A stretch of 64,000 bases of DNA from Symbiodinium natans (lineage: Eukaryota; Sar; Dinophyceae; Suessiales; Symbiodiniaceae). Below, piece after piece: positions 21,596-30,900 of the stretch. The position numbers were made by a program, and so were the translations under genes. The stretch lies in contig CAJNDS010000591.1 of the NCBI GenBank assembly GCA_905221605.1, positions 547,701 through 611,700 of the forward strand, in the 5' to 3' direction. The notes below the pieces were generated by a model, which was given only the letters and a program-made list of their open reading frames with translations, ran no database searches and was not told where the DNA came from. Position 1 is the first letter of the stretch; each line of letters begins with the position of its first letter.

Positions 21596-21959
21596 TACAG
21601 GGTTTGGGGGTTTAAGGGGTTTAGGGTTTAGGGAGGCGCACGGGCTTAGGGTGCTAAGTGGGGCACCTTAAAGTTAAGGCTTCACGGTTAAGGGTTAAGG
21701 ATGGTTAAGGGTTTAGGTTTAGGGTTTAGGTTTCAGGTTAAGGGTTGAGGTCTAGTTCGGGCTTTAGGAATTTGGGTCTTGGGGTTTAGACTGTACATCC
21801 TGCCCTCCCCCGCACACCCAAGCTCAAGAGCGCAAAGATATGGACCAGCGCAGCCCAGTTGGGTAGAAATCAGTAGGCTGATAAGTACCCTAGATAAGGT
21901 TAACACCGAAACCCAACCCTGAAACCTAACCCTAAACTCTACACCATGAAAGCTGGGAG

Positions 21960-22065
21960 GCAAGTGATGTTGCAGCAAAGCCTTGCTTTGAAAGCCGAGG
22001 CGGCAGGTCCCTGGCAGCTCAGTTTGTGTTTGCGGACATGTACTTTTTGTTGGACGGGTTTCTTG
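21960..22065 (+). CDS. Unknown split gene, exon E
   Basis: Acceptor GCTGGGAG|G, 35 codons plus one base. It includes GRSLAAQFVFADMYFLLDGF, a hydrophobic stretch that looks like a buried or membrane-associated helix. Donor CTTG|GTACCC. Phase 0 in, 1 out. Confidence 0.55.
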
Positions 22066-22500
22066 GTACCCTAAACCTTGAACCCTCTCTCCTAAATCCT
22101 AAACCCTAAACCCTAAACCCTAAACCCTAAACCCTAAACCCTAAACCCACCCTTTACCCCTTTTTCTGGTTCTGGGTTCCCTTTTAGAGTATAGGGTTTC
22201 GATTGAAGAGGAGGTGGAAATGCGATATACATTGGTGGGGGTGGGGGGGGCTTGTTCCTGAAAGGCAGAGCGCAAAGCCCAACCCGAAAGCCCTGCAGTA
22301 CCTCAATAGCTCCTAAACCCTAAACCTTAAACCCTAACCCCTAAACCCTAAACCCCAAACCCCAAACCCCAAACCCTAAACCCTAGCTAAACAGGCCTTG
22401 CCGGCCACGATGCTAGAAGGTTTGAGCTTCTTTTTTCCGAAGGCGAGCAGGCCGGGTTCTTCAGGCTTTTGCGGGTCAGTAGGCTCATGGTCACCCGTGT

Positions 22501-22617
22501 AGGGTTTAGGGTTTAGGGTTTAGGGTTTAGGGTTTAGGGTTTAGGGTTTAGGGTTTAGGGTTTAGGGTTTAGGGTTTAGGGTTTAGGGTTTAGGGTTTAG
22601 GGTTTAGGGTTTAGGGT
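22501..22617. repeat. Perfect TTTAGGG array, about 16-17 units
   Basis: 117 bp without a mismatch, one of the most homogeneous arrays in the window and therefore probably recent or recently homogenised. Confidence 0.95.
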
Positions 22618-22732
22618 CAATAGGCTCTAGGGATGAAGGAGGTGAGTTTGCGGGTCAAGGGGGTCTAGAATGCATGTGGGTAGTGCCTCAGCTCGAACCG
22701 CAACAAAGGCTTGGACCTTTGATCCTGTTAGA

Positions 22733-22850
22733 CCTCTTTGTAGTGCTTTACTGTAACTTTACATCTTTAGCCTTTTTGGGCTTATTGGGTTTCTCAATAA
22801 GGCAGCTAAAAGTTTAGATGTTTTGCTACCCTCCTAAGTGCAGCCAAGGA
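22733..22850 (+). repeat. Dispersed repeat copy 1 (pair with 23771-23882)
   Basis: Both copies share GTGCTTTACTGTAACTTTA, the GGCAGCTAAAAGTTTA-like core and CTACCCTCCTAAGTGCAGCC, about 1.04 kb apart in the same orientation and roughly 80 percent alike by eye. Confidence 0.85.
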
Positions 22851-22870
22851 CTTGTCCCTCCCCAAAAAAG

Positions 22871-22943
22871 CCCAAACGCTGCGCCTGCCGGCTCAGCAGG
22901 AGGATGGCCATGCTGCCGACCCCGACATTAGATGCAAGATGGG
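22871..22943 (+). CDS. Unknown split gene, exon F
   Basis: Follows CCCCAAAAAAG. It reads CC, 23 codons (QTLRLPAQQEDGHAADPDIR, then CKM) and GG before |GTCCC. CC completes the G left by exon E. The phases agree, but the acceptor is less typical. It begins 20 bp after the dispersed repeat at 22733-22850. Confidence 0.5.
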
Positions 22944-23139
22944 GTCCCAAATCCACAATAAGGGGTTCAGGTCCCGAGCCAAATAACAACCCTAAACCCG
23001 AAACCCGAAGCCCCGAACCTAACCCACCTCAACAACCCCTCAACCTACCAACTGCACACGGGGAACTTGTGATCTACATCCTGGAAGCCTGGAAGCCCCT
23101 TGCCGAACCCCTGAACCCGGAAGCCCCAGCCAGAAACTC

Positions 23140-23258
23140 CTGCTTAGAAGCTCTGTTGACTTTGTAAGACTGCGTAGTATACCCTAGGAGCCCGATTTCA
23201 GTCCCCACCGCCCCGCCTTACTAACCCTACTTACGAAGTCAAAAGGGCTTCCAAGCGG
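23140..23258. mobile_element. P2 palindromic element
   Basis: CTTAGAAGCTCTGTTGACTTTG on the left and GAAGTCAAAAGGGCTTCCAAG on the right are complementary with mismatches. The core CTTACTAACCCTACTTAC is shared with the other P2 copies. Confidence 0.75.
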
Positions 23259-23280
23259 ATGCTCGATGCAACCCTCCCAG

Positions 23281-23341
23281 CCGTGTCATGGACCCTGCCC
23301 CTGCGCCGGTGAACCACCTGAAACGTCGCCCGGCTGAGGGG
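23281..23341 (+). CDS. Unknown split gene, exon G
   Basis: Acceptor ACCCTCCCAG, then C, then 20 codons RVMDPAPAPVNHLKRRPAEG, and donor |GTAAAA. Phase fits exon F (GG+C). Proline-rich, probably a linker. Confidence 0.5.
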
Positions 23342-23721
23342 GTAAAATAGTCCAAATTGGGTTTCGCGCTGAGGTTTTAAGGGTTTATCCCTAAATCCTG
23401 GACCCTAAAGGCCTAAGGCCCTAAACCCTTTTAGCCCTAAGGTGTAGCTAGAACTGGGGTTGCAAGGAGGGTTAGTTTGGGCTGTGTGATCGTATCTAGA
23501 GCACTTCTCAGCACACTGTTGATTTACCATTGGTCCGTCTCCAAAGTCCAGACCGAAGACCCTCGCGTCAAGTAGTTTACAGCCCCTAGAAGCCGCGAGC
23601 CTTCAAGCGATATCGATCGTATTCCGACCAGCCCAGAACCCTAAAAGCTCAAACCTCTATACTTACCCCTAAACCCCCAAAAACCCCAACAAAAACCCAA
23701 AACCGCCTTCTTGAAGCCGAG

Positions 23722-23763
23722 GAAAGCGGTCCCAGAGTGGGCGCCTCAAGTGGTTCAGAGGAG
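23722..23763 (+). CDS. Unknown split gene, exon H
   Basis: Acceptor GAAGCCGAG|G, 14 codons ESGPRVGASSGSEE, donor |GTTTCT, phase 0 at both ends. Confidence 0.4.
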
Positions 23764-23770
23764 GTTTCTT

Positions 23771-23882
23771 CGTGGTGCTTTACTGTAACTTTAGATCCTT
23801 AGCTTTTTTGGGTTTATTCTACTTCTTAATTCAGGCCGCTAAAAGTTTAATTGTTTACTACCCTCCTAAGTGCAGCCAAGGT
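23771..23882 (+). repeat. Dispersed repeat copy 2
   Basis: Partner of 22733-22850. It sits 8 bp after exon H, so it would form the start of that intron. Confidence 0.85.
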
Positions 23883-23924
23883 TTTTGGCAGCTTAATTTC
23901 ATTCTTTTGGCTCGGGGCAACGAG

Positions 23925-23982
23925 GTGCTCCCGAGGCAGATGGCTCCTCGCGCACAGAGGCCTCTTCACGCCCCAGTTAGGG
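23925..23982 (+). CDS. Unknown split gene, exon I
   Basis: Acceptor GGCAACGAG|G, 19 codons VLPRQMAPRAQRPLHAPVR plus G, with the donor G|GTTTAGGG formed by the first heptamer of an intronic block. Other frames are also open, so frame confidence is moderate. Confidence 0.4.
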
Positions 23983-24443
23983 GTTTAGGGTTTTGGGTTT
24001 TGGGGTTTAATGATTTAGGGTTTCGGGTTCAAAGCCCTAAACTCCAAACCCTGCTGCTTTAAGGCCCTAAGCCCTGAACCCTATGCGCTAAGTGAGTCTT
24101 GTTGTGGGGACTCTTGGGTTCGGGAATCTCACAAAGGTGTCGGAAGAGCATGGTCACGGACATGCCAAAAAAACACCGGGTTTCGGGTTTTTGAGGTTTA
24201 GGATGCTGAACAAAATACAGGATCTGCCTTTACAAAAGGGTTTTGCTCAACCTGAGACTGGGGGGACGTCTTTAACCCTAAGCCCGAAACCCCAAACCCT
24301 AAGCCTTAAACCCCAAACCCTATAAGCCCTAAGCCTTAAATCCCTAAACGTCAGCCCCAAACCCTTAACCCAATGAGGTTTTAGGGCTATTTCTGCGAAT
24401 AGTTCTTGGTCAAATGCTAAACCCTAAACCCTAAACCCGAGAC

Positions 24444-24524
24444 CGCCGCCCACCTGGTCAGGCAGCGCCCCCTCTTCGCCGTGGCAGCGCCAGAGGCTTC
24501 GCGGAGGAAGCTCCACTGGAGAGG
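24444..24524 (+). CDS. Exon candidate, frame uncertain
   Basis: Begins after CCCGAG at the end of a CCCTAAA block and ends at the GTTTAGGG donor. One frame reads TAAHLVRQRPLFAVAAPEAS; another is Ser/Pro-rich. It lies between exons I and the terminal candidate and probably belongs to the same gene. Confidence 0.35.
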
Positions 24525-24801
24525 GTTTAGGGCTTACAGGGTTTAGGGTTTGGGGTTTATAGGGTTCAGGGTTTAGGGTTTAGGGTTTAGGGTTTAGGCT
24601 TAGGGCTCATGGGATTCTACCTTGGACCGAACGGTGGGACGCTTGGGTTTGAGGGGCCCTTTTTATAGATCCTCTAAGGGTTTAGGGTTTAGGGTTTAGG
24701 GTTTAGGGTTTAGGGTTTAGGGTTTAGGGTTTAGGGTTTAGGGGGCAAAAGCAGGCCATCGTACGTCATATCCGGAGTATATTAAGGGAAGCCCTTAGGG
24801 G

Positions 24802-25050
24802 GTGCAACCTCAGGGGTCCGAGCGTGTCTCCTTCGATTTTCTTGTTGTCAGTGCTGCAGCAGACCCTATGGCACGTAGCAAGCAGTGGCAGTACTCCTTG
24901 AACTTCTCGATGATTCGCAGACTGGGCTTCTTACGTAAAATCGGTGGTCCCATGGTTTATACATCCGAACTCTATCTCACCTCCGTCTCGCCTGTTGATG
25001 CCACCCTTGCTAAAGGCAAGAAGACCCTCCTGCTTTCTGGTGTTTGCTGA
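24802..25050 (+). CDS. Open frame of 82 codons, unknown
   Basis: A long frame free of heptamer sequence, containing WQYSLNFSMIRRLGFLRKIG and LYLTSVSPVDATLAKGKK. It could be part of the split gene or an unrelated short gene. No motif recognised. Confidence 0.35.
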   Translation: MQPQGSERVSFDFLVVSAAADPMARSKQWQYSLNFSMIRRLGFLRKIGGPMVYTSELYLTSVSPVDATLAKGKKTLLLSGVC

Positions 25051-25217
25051 AAAGGTTTTTTTCCCAGGGTTGGAAGGCCAGTTGCTGCCTGGATAGTTAA
25101 AACTATCCCCAGGGAGTCCTGCATACATTCACCAAGCAAGAATGTCAACCCTACTCCGTATCTCAGCAGGGACCCTCAACAAGGGTCCTCCCCCCTTGAA
25201 GTCCCTCCTACCTGGAG

Positions 25218-25292
25218 GACAAGGACGGGGAGCTTTACGTGGTGGAAGAGCTGGAGGCAGAGGAGCTCGCCCTGGATCAGCCCTGGACCTGA
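25218..25292 (+). CDS. Terminal exon candidate with stop
   Basis: Acceptor CTACCTGGAG|G, 24 codons DKDGELYVVEELEAEELALD then QPWT, stop TGA. Very acidic C-terminus and GC3-rich. Likely 3' end of the 18.9-25.3 kb gene, but the intermediate exons are not all resolved. Confidence 0.5.
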   Translation, partial: DKDGELYVVEELEAEELALDQPWT

Positions 25293-25419
25293 ACCTTCAA
25301 ACCCCAAACCCTGAACCCCACATGCGAAACGAACCTGGAGCAATTGAGTCCCTAAAGGGGTCCCAAGGGTTGCTTTGGGGATCTTAGGGGTTTAGGGGAT
25401 CTTCGGGTTGGTACTCTAG

Positions 25420-25580
25420 GAAGCGCAACGTCCCAGAAGGGCCCCACTCTGGAGAATGGATGTCTCGCAGACACTGCCAAACAGGCCAAGGTCTGAAATG
25501 TGGGCAATGTCTCTTGCGCGCATGCTGCCGCATCTTACTTTCTTGGTGGGACCATGATTCGGACTCAGAGCTCCACAAGG
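25420..25580 (+). CDS. Cys-rich exon candidate
   Basis: Acceptor GTACTCTAG|G and a textbook donor CACAAGG|GTGAGT. One base, 53 codons, one base. The central part reads HCQTGQGLKCGQCLLRACC, a cysteine cluster (CxxC and CC) that might bind zinc. A second frame is partly open. It lies outside the preceding chain; no family assigned. Confidence 0.5.
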
Positions 25581-25628
25581 GTGAGTTGACTGTGCTGAGC
25601 AGTTTGGTGGCGAACGCGTGTGGAATGA

Positions 25629-25725
25629 AACCCTAAACCCTAAACCCTAAACCCTAAACCCTAAACCCTAAACCCTAAACCCTAAACCCTAAACCCTAAA
25701 CCCTAAACCCTAAACCCTAAACCCT
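25629..25725. repeat. CCCTAAA block, about 14 units
   Basis: Nearly perfect array, 97 bp. Confidence 0.95.
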
Positions 25726-26078
25726 GAGTTGGGTGTTTCAATACTTGGGCTCTGGTGCGAAGCAGGAGCCGCCACCACCTCCTCAGTCCTCCTCATCGAG
25801 CCGAACAGGGGCCAAGGCGTGGCGGGCAGTTCAGCTGTGAATCAAGCGACCTTAGGGATGCTTGGAGTTTGTTTTGTTTTGTTTAGCATAAGTTTTAAGG
25901 GGTACTATGATTCTTAAAATGAGATACTTGGAAATAACTTTTGATGGATCTTTGGGTACTATCATTCCTAAGAACCAGCTTGTTTTTTTCAATTTTGCTA
26001 GGGCTCCAAGCTCAGTATAGCGGATGGGTTCTTTGTAGGAATCGGCGACTCATGTGCAACAGCCAGCGTCACATTGAC

Positions 26079-26190
26079 ATGGGGGTTTACGATAACAAGG
26101 GACCTTAATCTAGACCCCCAAATAGTAGCACCCGCTCATAATAAGGACCCCAATAATAAAGGTACCCCCCCCCCCCCCCCCCCATATCGT
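26079..26190. mobile_element. P3 palindromic element
   Basis: CATGGGGGTTTACGATAACAAGGG on the left; the right end GGTACCCCC...ATATCGTAA pairs imperfectly with it. The right arm contains a long C run. Confidence 0.6.
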
Positions 26191-26523
26191 AACCCTAAAA
26201 CCTGAACCCTAAACCCTAAACCCTATAAACCCTAGTATAGACTCGTAAGCCCCTACATGCACTGTTTGACGTGTGCGTCGCTCTGTGTTGCTGAGATGTT
26301 GGGTTCGCTTCATGCGTCCAGGGGAACTGAGAAATGTTGAACATGCCCCTTGGGCCTACCCTAGAAATCGAGGGGTACGGTAAAATCTCCCCTTCAACTC
26401 TTCTTCTACAGGCTAAGGGGATTTGGCATGCTGAGTTCTTTGTGGACTACGTCTCTATAGGCCTAGACCCTGAACCCTAAACCCTAAATGTTTTACGGTT
26501 CTCAGCTTTCTAAGCTATCAAAT

Positions 26524-26660
26524 GAGGCGCCAGCACCTTTCGACCCAGGTCACCTTGGAGAAGCTCAGGAACATCAGCCATGGAGCCCACGCCATCCTGT
26601 CTGCATCTTGGGCGATGTCAGTCCGAAGCACCCTAGACGCTGAAACCCTGTGTGTAGGGT
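26524..26660 (+). CDS. Exon candidate, unknown
   Basis: Open frame RRQHLSTQVTLEKLRNISHG, then AHAILSASWAMSVRSTL, with an internal AG|G acceptor option at 26549. It ends towards a heptamer-like motif. Another frame is partly open. Confidence 0.4.
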
Positions 26661-26698
26661 TTAGCCTTTTTAGGGCCTTAGGGTTTAAAAATTTTTTA

Positions 26699-26782
26699 AA
26701 TATATATATATATATGAACAAAAAATCGATAAATATAAATATATAAATATAAATATAAAAAAAAATATATATATATATATAT
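26699..26782. repeat. AT-rich microsatellite
   Basis: TATATA and AAATATAAAT tracts, the lowest-GC stretch in the window. Confidence 0.95.
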
Positions 26783-26859
26783 ACATTGGGTTTATAAGCC
26801 CTGAGGCCCCAAAAAGGCGACAAGTATCTTGCTATCATGGTTGACAGACACTCGTTCCC

Positions 26860-27465
26860 ACCTGTTCGTTGGATGGCTGTCGTGCAGTTTGATGCAGTGG
26901 CTCGCGCCTGACATTTGCGTAGCCTCGGCTTGGCCTGACTGCGGAGAGGGACGAGGCCCTCATGAGTAGGAGAGGCTGTGCGCATGTTCAGTTTTGTGGA
27001 GAGAGAGCTTCAGGACTTTGCACATGAACCCCCTCTGTAATTGCTCTGGACTCATCAGTCTTCTTAGCTTTCCGGGTCTTGTCCCGCTCCCACGATTCCA
27101 CCCTAATTAAACCCTAAACCCTAAACCTTAAACCCTAAACCCTAAACAATGTGCAAGAGCAGGCTCGGATGCGAGTGAAGTTTGGTACGCTCGGTTGCCA
27201 TGGGTTTGCCGTGGCGAGCGCAGGACGAAACTCATGAAGGCCCCTAAACCCCTATACCCCACACTTGTACCCTCTGAACAACTCATACCGAAGTCCTACA
27301 TAAGATCCTTCCTAAACACAAACTCTACACCACTTTGCACCCAAAGCCCAAAACCCAAAACCCCTAAACTCTATATTCCCCAAGAGCCTCAAGAACCAAA
27401 AGGTAGACTTCGCGCCGACGCCGCCGACGGTAGATGCCCAGGGCCAGAAGGCCCCAAGAATTAGG
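26860..27465 (+). other. Unassigned, with exon-like pieces
   Basis: Open pieces are 26868-26976 (FVGWLSCSLMQWLAPD), 27150-27235 (ARMRVKFGTLGCHGFAVASA) and 27388-27460 (KVDFAPTPPTVDAQGQKAPR). The second resembles the end of a WD40 blade (FAVASAGRN) and might be an N-terminal part of the HIRA-like gene. No consistent splice chain was found. Confidence 0.35.
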
Positions 27466-27924
27466 GCTTAGGGTTTAGGGTTTAGGGTTTAGGGTTTAGG
27501 GTTTAGGGTTTTGCAGCAGGCTTTAGGGTTTAGGGACCGGAGCCCTGAATTAGGGCCAGGGTTCAGGGATTTTTGCCCTGGGTTTTTGGGTTTTTGGGGG
27601 GGTTTTAAAAGGGTTAAGGGATGGTCAGGGTTCCCTGGCACTTAACATCAGAGGCCCTTGGAGCCTCCTAAACCCTAAATCTTAGGCACTCAAATTGCAC
27701 TGGTTCTTTAGGAAGGGTAGGAATGGCCTCTTGGAGAAGCAGAGGGCTTCACACCCCCTTCAAGTGTTATACCTGGGTCTCTTGTCAGGAGCTTCATGCC
27801 CGAAACTCACGAAGAACTGGCTTCTGGGAGCTTTTGGTTTGGGAGCTTTTGCATGTAGTTTGTGGACTTGCTTTAGGCTGCAATGTTCCGAATCCCCTCC
27901 ACAACGGGCCGCGCCCCCCTGCAG

Positions 27925-27969
27925 CCGGAACAGGCATGGAAGCTCACGACGGCAGGCCACGATGGGAAG
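27925..27969 (+). CDS. HIRA: HIRA-like exon 1 of the readable chain
   Basis: Acceptor CCCCCCTGCAG, 15 codons PEQAWKLTTAGHDGK, then GC-type donor |GCACCA, phase 0. Reads as the end of propeller blade 1. Earlier exons encoding the N-terminus must lie upstream. Confidence 0.6.
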
Positions 27970-30900
27970 GCACCATTGAATTGAATACAAGAGTGTTCGG
28001 AAGTGCCTTCCTAAACCCCCAAACCCTAAACTCCAAACTTCTGGAACCTCGGAAACTGTACCCGAAAATGCCCCGAATTCTTTTGCCAGTCCAGATTGAC
28101 GGGTATCAGGACAGTGGAGTCCTTCGCGTGTTTGCGGGGGGTTCGGGCTGCCATGGGGCAATGGCCTGACCAAAAGTATGCAGGATGCTGGCACGCATTC
28201 CACCACTCCTAGATATAGCTATGGTTGTTTATTCTTATTTATTTCTAAGAATCTGGTTGTTTATTCTTATTTATTTCTAAGAATCTTCTGGGTTTACCTT
28301 GAACCCGAAAGCCAAAACTCGGGGGATCTGCCGCAGTTCCCGGCGCAGGCGGTTTCAGGGCCTTTGATGGAGATGCCAAAGCCAAGGAAGCCAAGCCAGG
28401 ATGAACCTTATGGGTTTAGGGTTTAGGGTTTAGGGTTTAGGGTTCGTGCACTTCATGGGGTTTATATGGAGAGTGCTCCAAATTAGGGTCCTTTTTTGGG
28501 TACCCTACAAATTAGGGGCCGCCGCATCATAATGAGGACCCCAAAAGGGGGGGCCATATTTTAGGATGTCAGGTTTGAGGGGCTAGGATTGAGGCACTCT
28601 AAGGAAGCCCCAAGACACCAGATCCTGGCCAGGTGAAAATCTGGTCACTGACCATGGCGCAGCCTTCCTTCAGCCCACACCTCCTGGTGACCATGAAGCA
28701 CGAGGCGGTTTCGGGCTTAGGGCTTAAGGCTTAGGGCTTAGGGTTTAGGGTTGAGGGTTGAGGCTGGCAGAGAAGTGGCTTTTGGGTCCACCATTGGTCG
28801 GTCTCCCACAACCAGATAAGGCAGGTGCGTTTTTTGGTTAGAATATCTGCTTTATTTTCTTTTTCTAAACTCTAAACCCTAAACCCTCATCCCTCGGCAA
28901 ATTCCTGCCGGGGACCTTCAGCATATTTTTCATGTATGCCTAAACCCTAAACCCTAAGCCCAGATGCAAGGCCCCCGTCGCCTGCGCGCGATGGGCTCCG
29001 AATGCCCAGATGATTGCCTCCTGCGACGCCGAGGCAGCTCCTATAGGGTTTAGGGTTCGGGTTTACGGTTAGGGTTTAGGGTTCCTTTCCGCCCTACATG
29101 TTACTTCAGAACCCCCCCCCCCCCCACTCCCCCCCCCCCCCCCACTCCCCCCCCCCACTCCCCCCACTCCCCCCCCCCCCCACCCCCCCCCCCCCCCCAC
29201 CTCCCCCCCCCCACTCCCCCCCACAAAAAAAGGACATAGACTATATATTATATATATATATCTATGTATGTATGCAAACACAATCTTCCTTATGAAGGGC
29301 GATATAGGGATCATTATCTGCTGATTTTTTTTTTTTTTTTTGGGGGGGGGGGTTGTTCTTCAGCAACTAGAAGTGTTTAGGGTTAGGGTTTAGGGTTCCT
29401 AGCTCCTATAAGCCCTAAAACCGCAGGTCAACCCCAAAACTTGGTGTTCAGGGTTTTAGGGTTTAGGGTTTATGGGTGTTCGGATCCGGCTGGGCCTGGA
29501 GTCAAAAGGGTTTAGGGTGTAGGGTTTAGGGTTTAGGGTTTGGGGTGCTGCTCAAGGGCCTAGGCATTCAGCAGCTAGAGCCGATATGAAGTCATTTGCG
29601 AAGGCCCGGTTTAGTGTTTAGGGTTTAGGGTTTGGGGTTTAGGGTTTAGGGTTTAGGGATCGCGGTTAGGGTTTAGGTTTTAGGGTTTAGGGCACCCCTC
29701 CCACCCCCTCCGCCAAACTTTTCGCAATGGAGAACCCTAAGCCCCAAACCGTAAACCCTAAACCCTCAGCCCTAAGCCCTCAACCCTAAACCCGAAACCC
29801 TACCCTTCACTTTAGGGCTATATCCCTGAACCCAAAACCTCCCTTCTGGGCAAGGGGCCCTTGCCTCAGCAACAGGCCACGTTACTCGTGTGGGCGCGCG
29901 GCCGGGGCCACGGCAACGTGGAGCTGCCACCGGCGCGCATCTGCAGCAAACTCGGGTTTAGGGTTTAGGGTTTAGGGTTTAGGGTGTAGGGTGTAGGGTT
30001 TAGGGTTTAGGGGTTAGGGGTTAGGGTGGCTGTAGGGTTGACGGGGGTTCAGTTAAGATTTTATGGCCATGTTTTTTGCATGTCGGCTTGTGTAGATTAG
30101 GAACATGTTGTAGATTTCGGGGTTTGCTGGCTTAGGGTTGTAGATTTCGGGGGCTTTGCTGGCTGAAGATTGTGTAGGATGGGTTTGATGCTTTAAGACG
30201 GTGTAGGCTTCACCCTAAACCCTATTCCCTAAACCCTACACCCTAAACCCTAAACCCAAGCAAGGTTGTGCAAGTTTATGTGCGGGGTTGAGACAGCTTC
30301 CGGAGCAGCCCCCCCCCCCCTCTTTTCTTTTAGAGTTTAGGGTTTAGGGTTTAGGGCTACCCCCCCTCCCCCCTAGGTTCCCCCCCATAATTAAGGCCAG
30401 TTAGGGATCAAGTAGGTTCTTCAAGGGGGGAACCTGAAAAAGGGGGGGGGGGGGGTTAGTATAGAGGGGGTTAGTAGGGAACCTATGACTTGCAAAGGCA
30501 TCCCATACCCCCTCTCCGCCCACGTCTTTTCCCGAGAATGTCCACTCCTTGTACCGTTTTTTCGTGGTAGCCCAGTGGTACCCTTTGCATTTTTTGGGTT
30601 GAAGGTTCCCTTGTAAAGTGACCAACCCAAAAAAGGGGTGTGCTTCTTGTAGTAGGGTTACCAGGTTTTTGGACTGTATCCAACTACCATACCTTATGGG
30701 GCGTCTGGCATCTGGTTTTGGAGTACTGCTGCGTGGACCCCCTAGGTTTTACTGCGAGGCCACAAGCTTCTGATATCGAAGGCAGGAAGTCTCAGGGTTG
30801 GAGCTTCTCAAAGCCCAGAAACCCCGAAGCCCCAAGGCCCTGAAAACCCAGGCAGTCAGGAGAGCCAGCCGAACACTGGCATCGAAAGTGCTCCCTGGAT

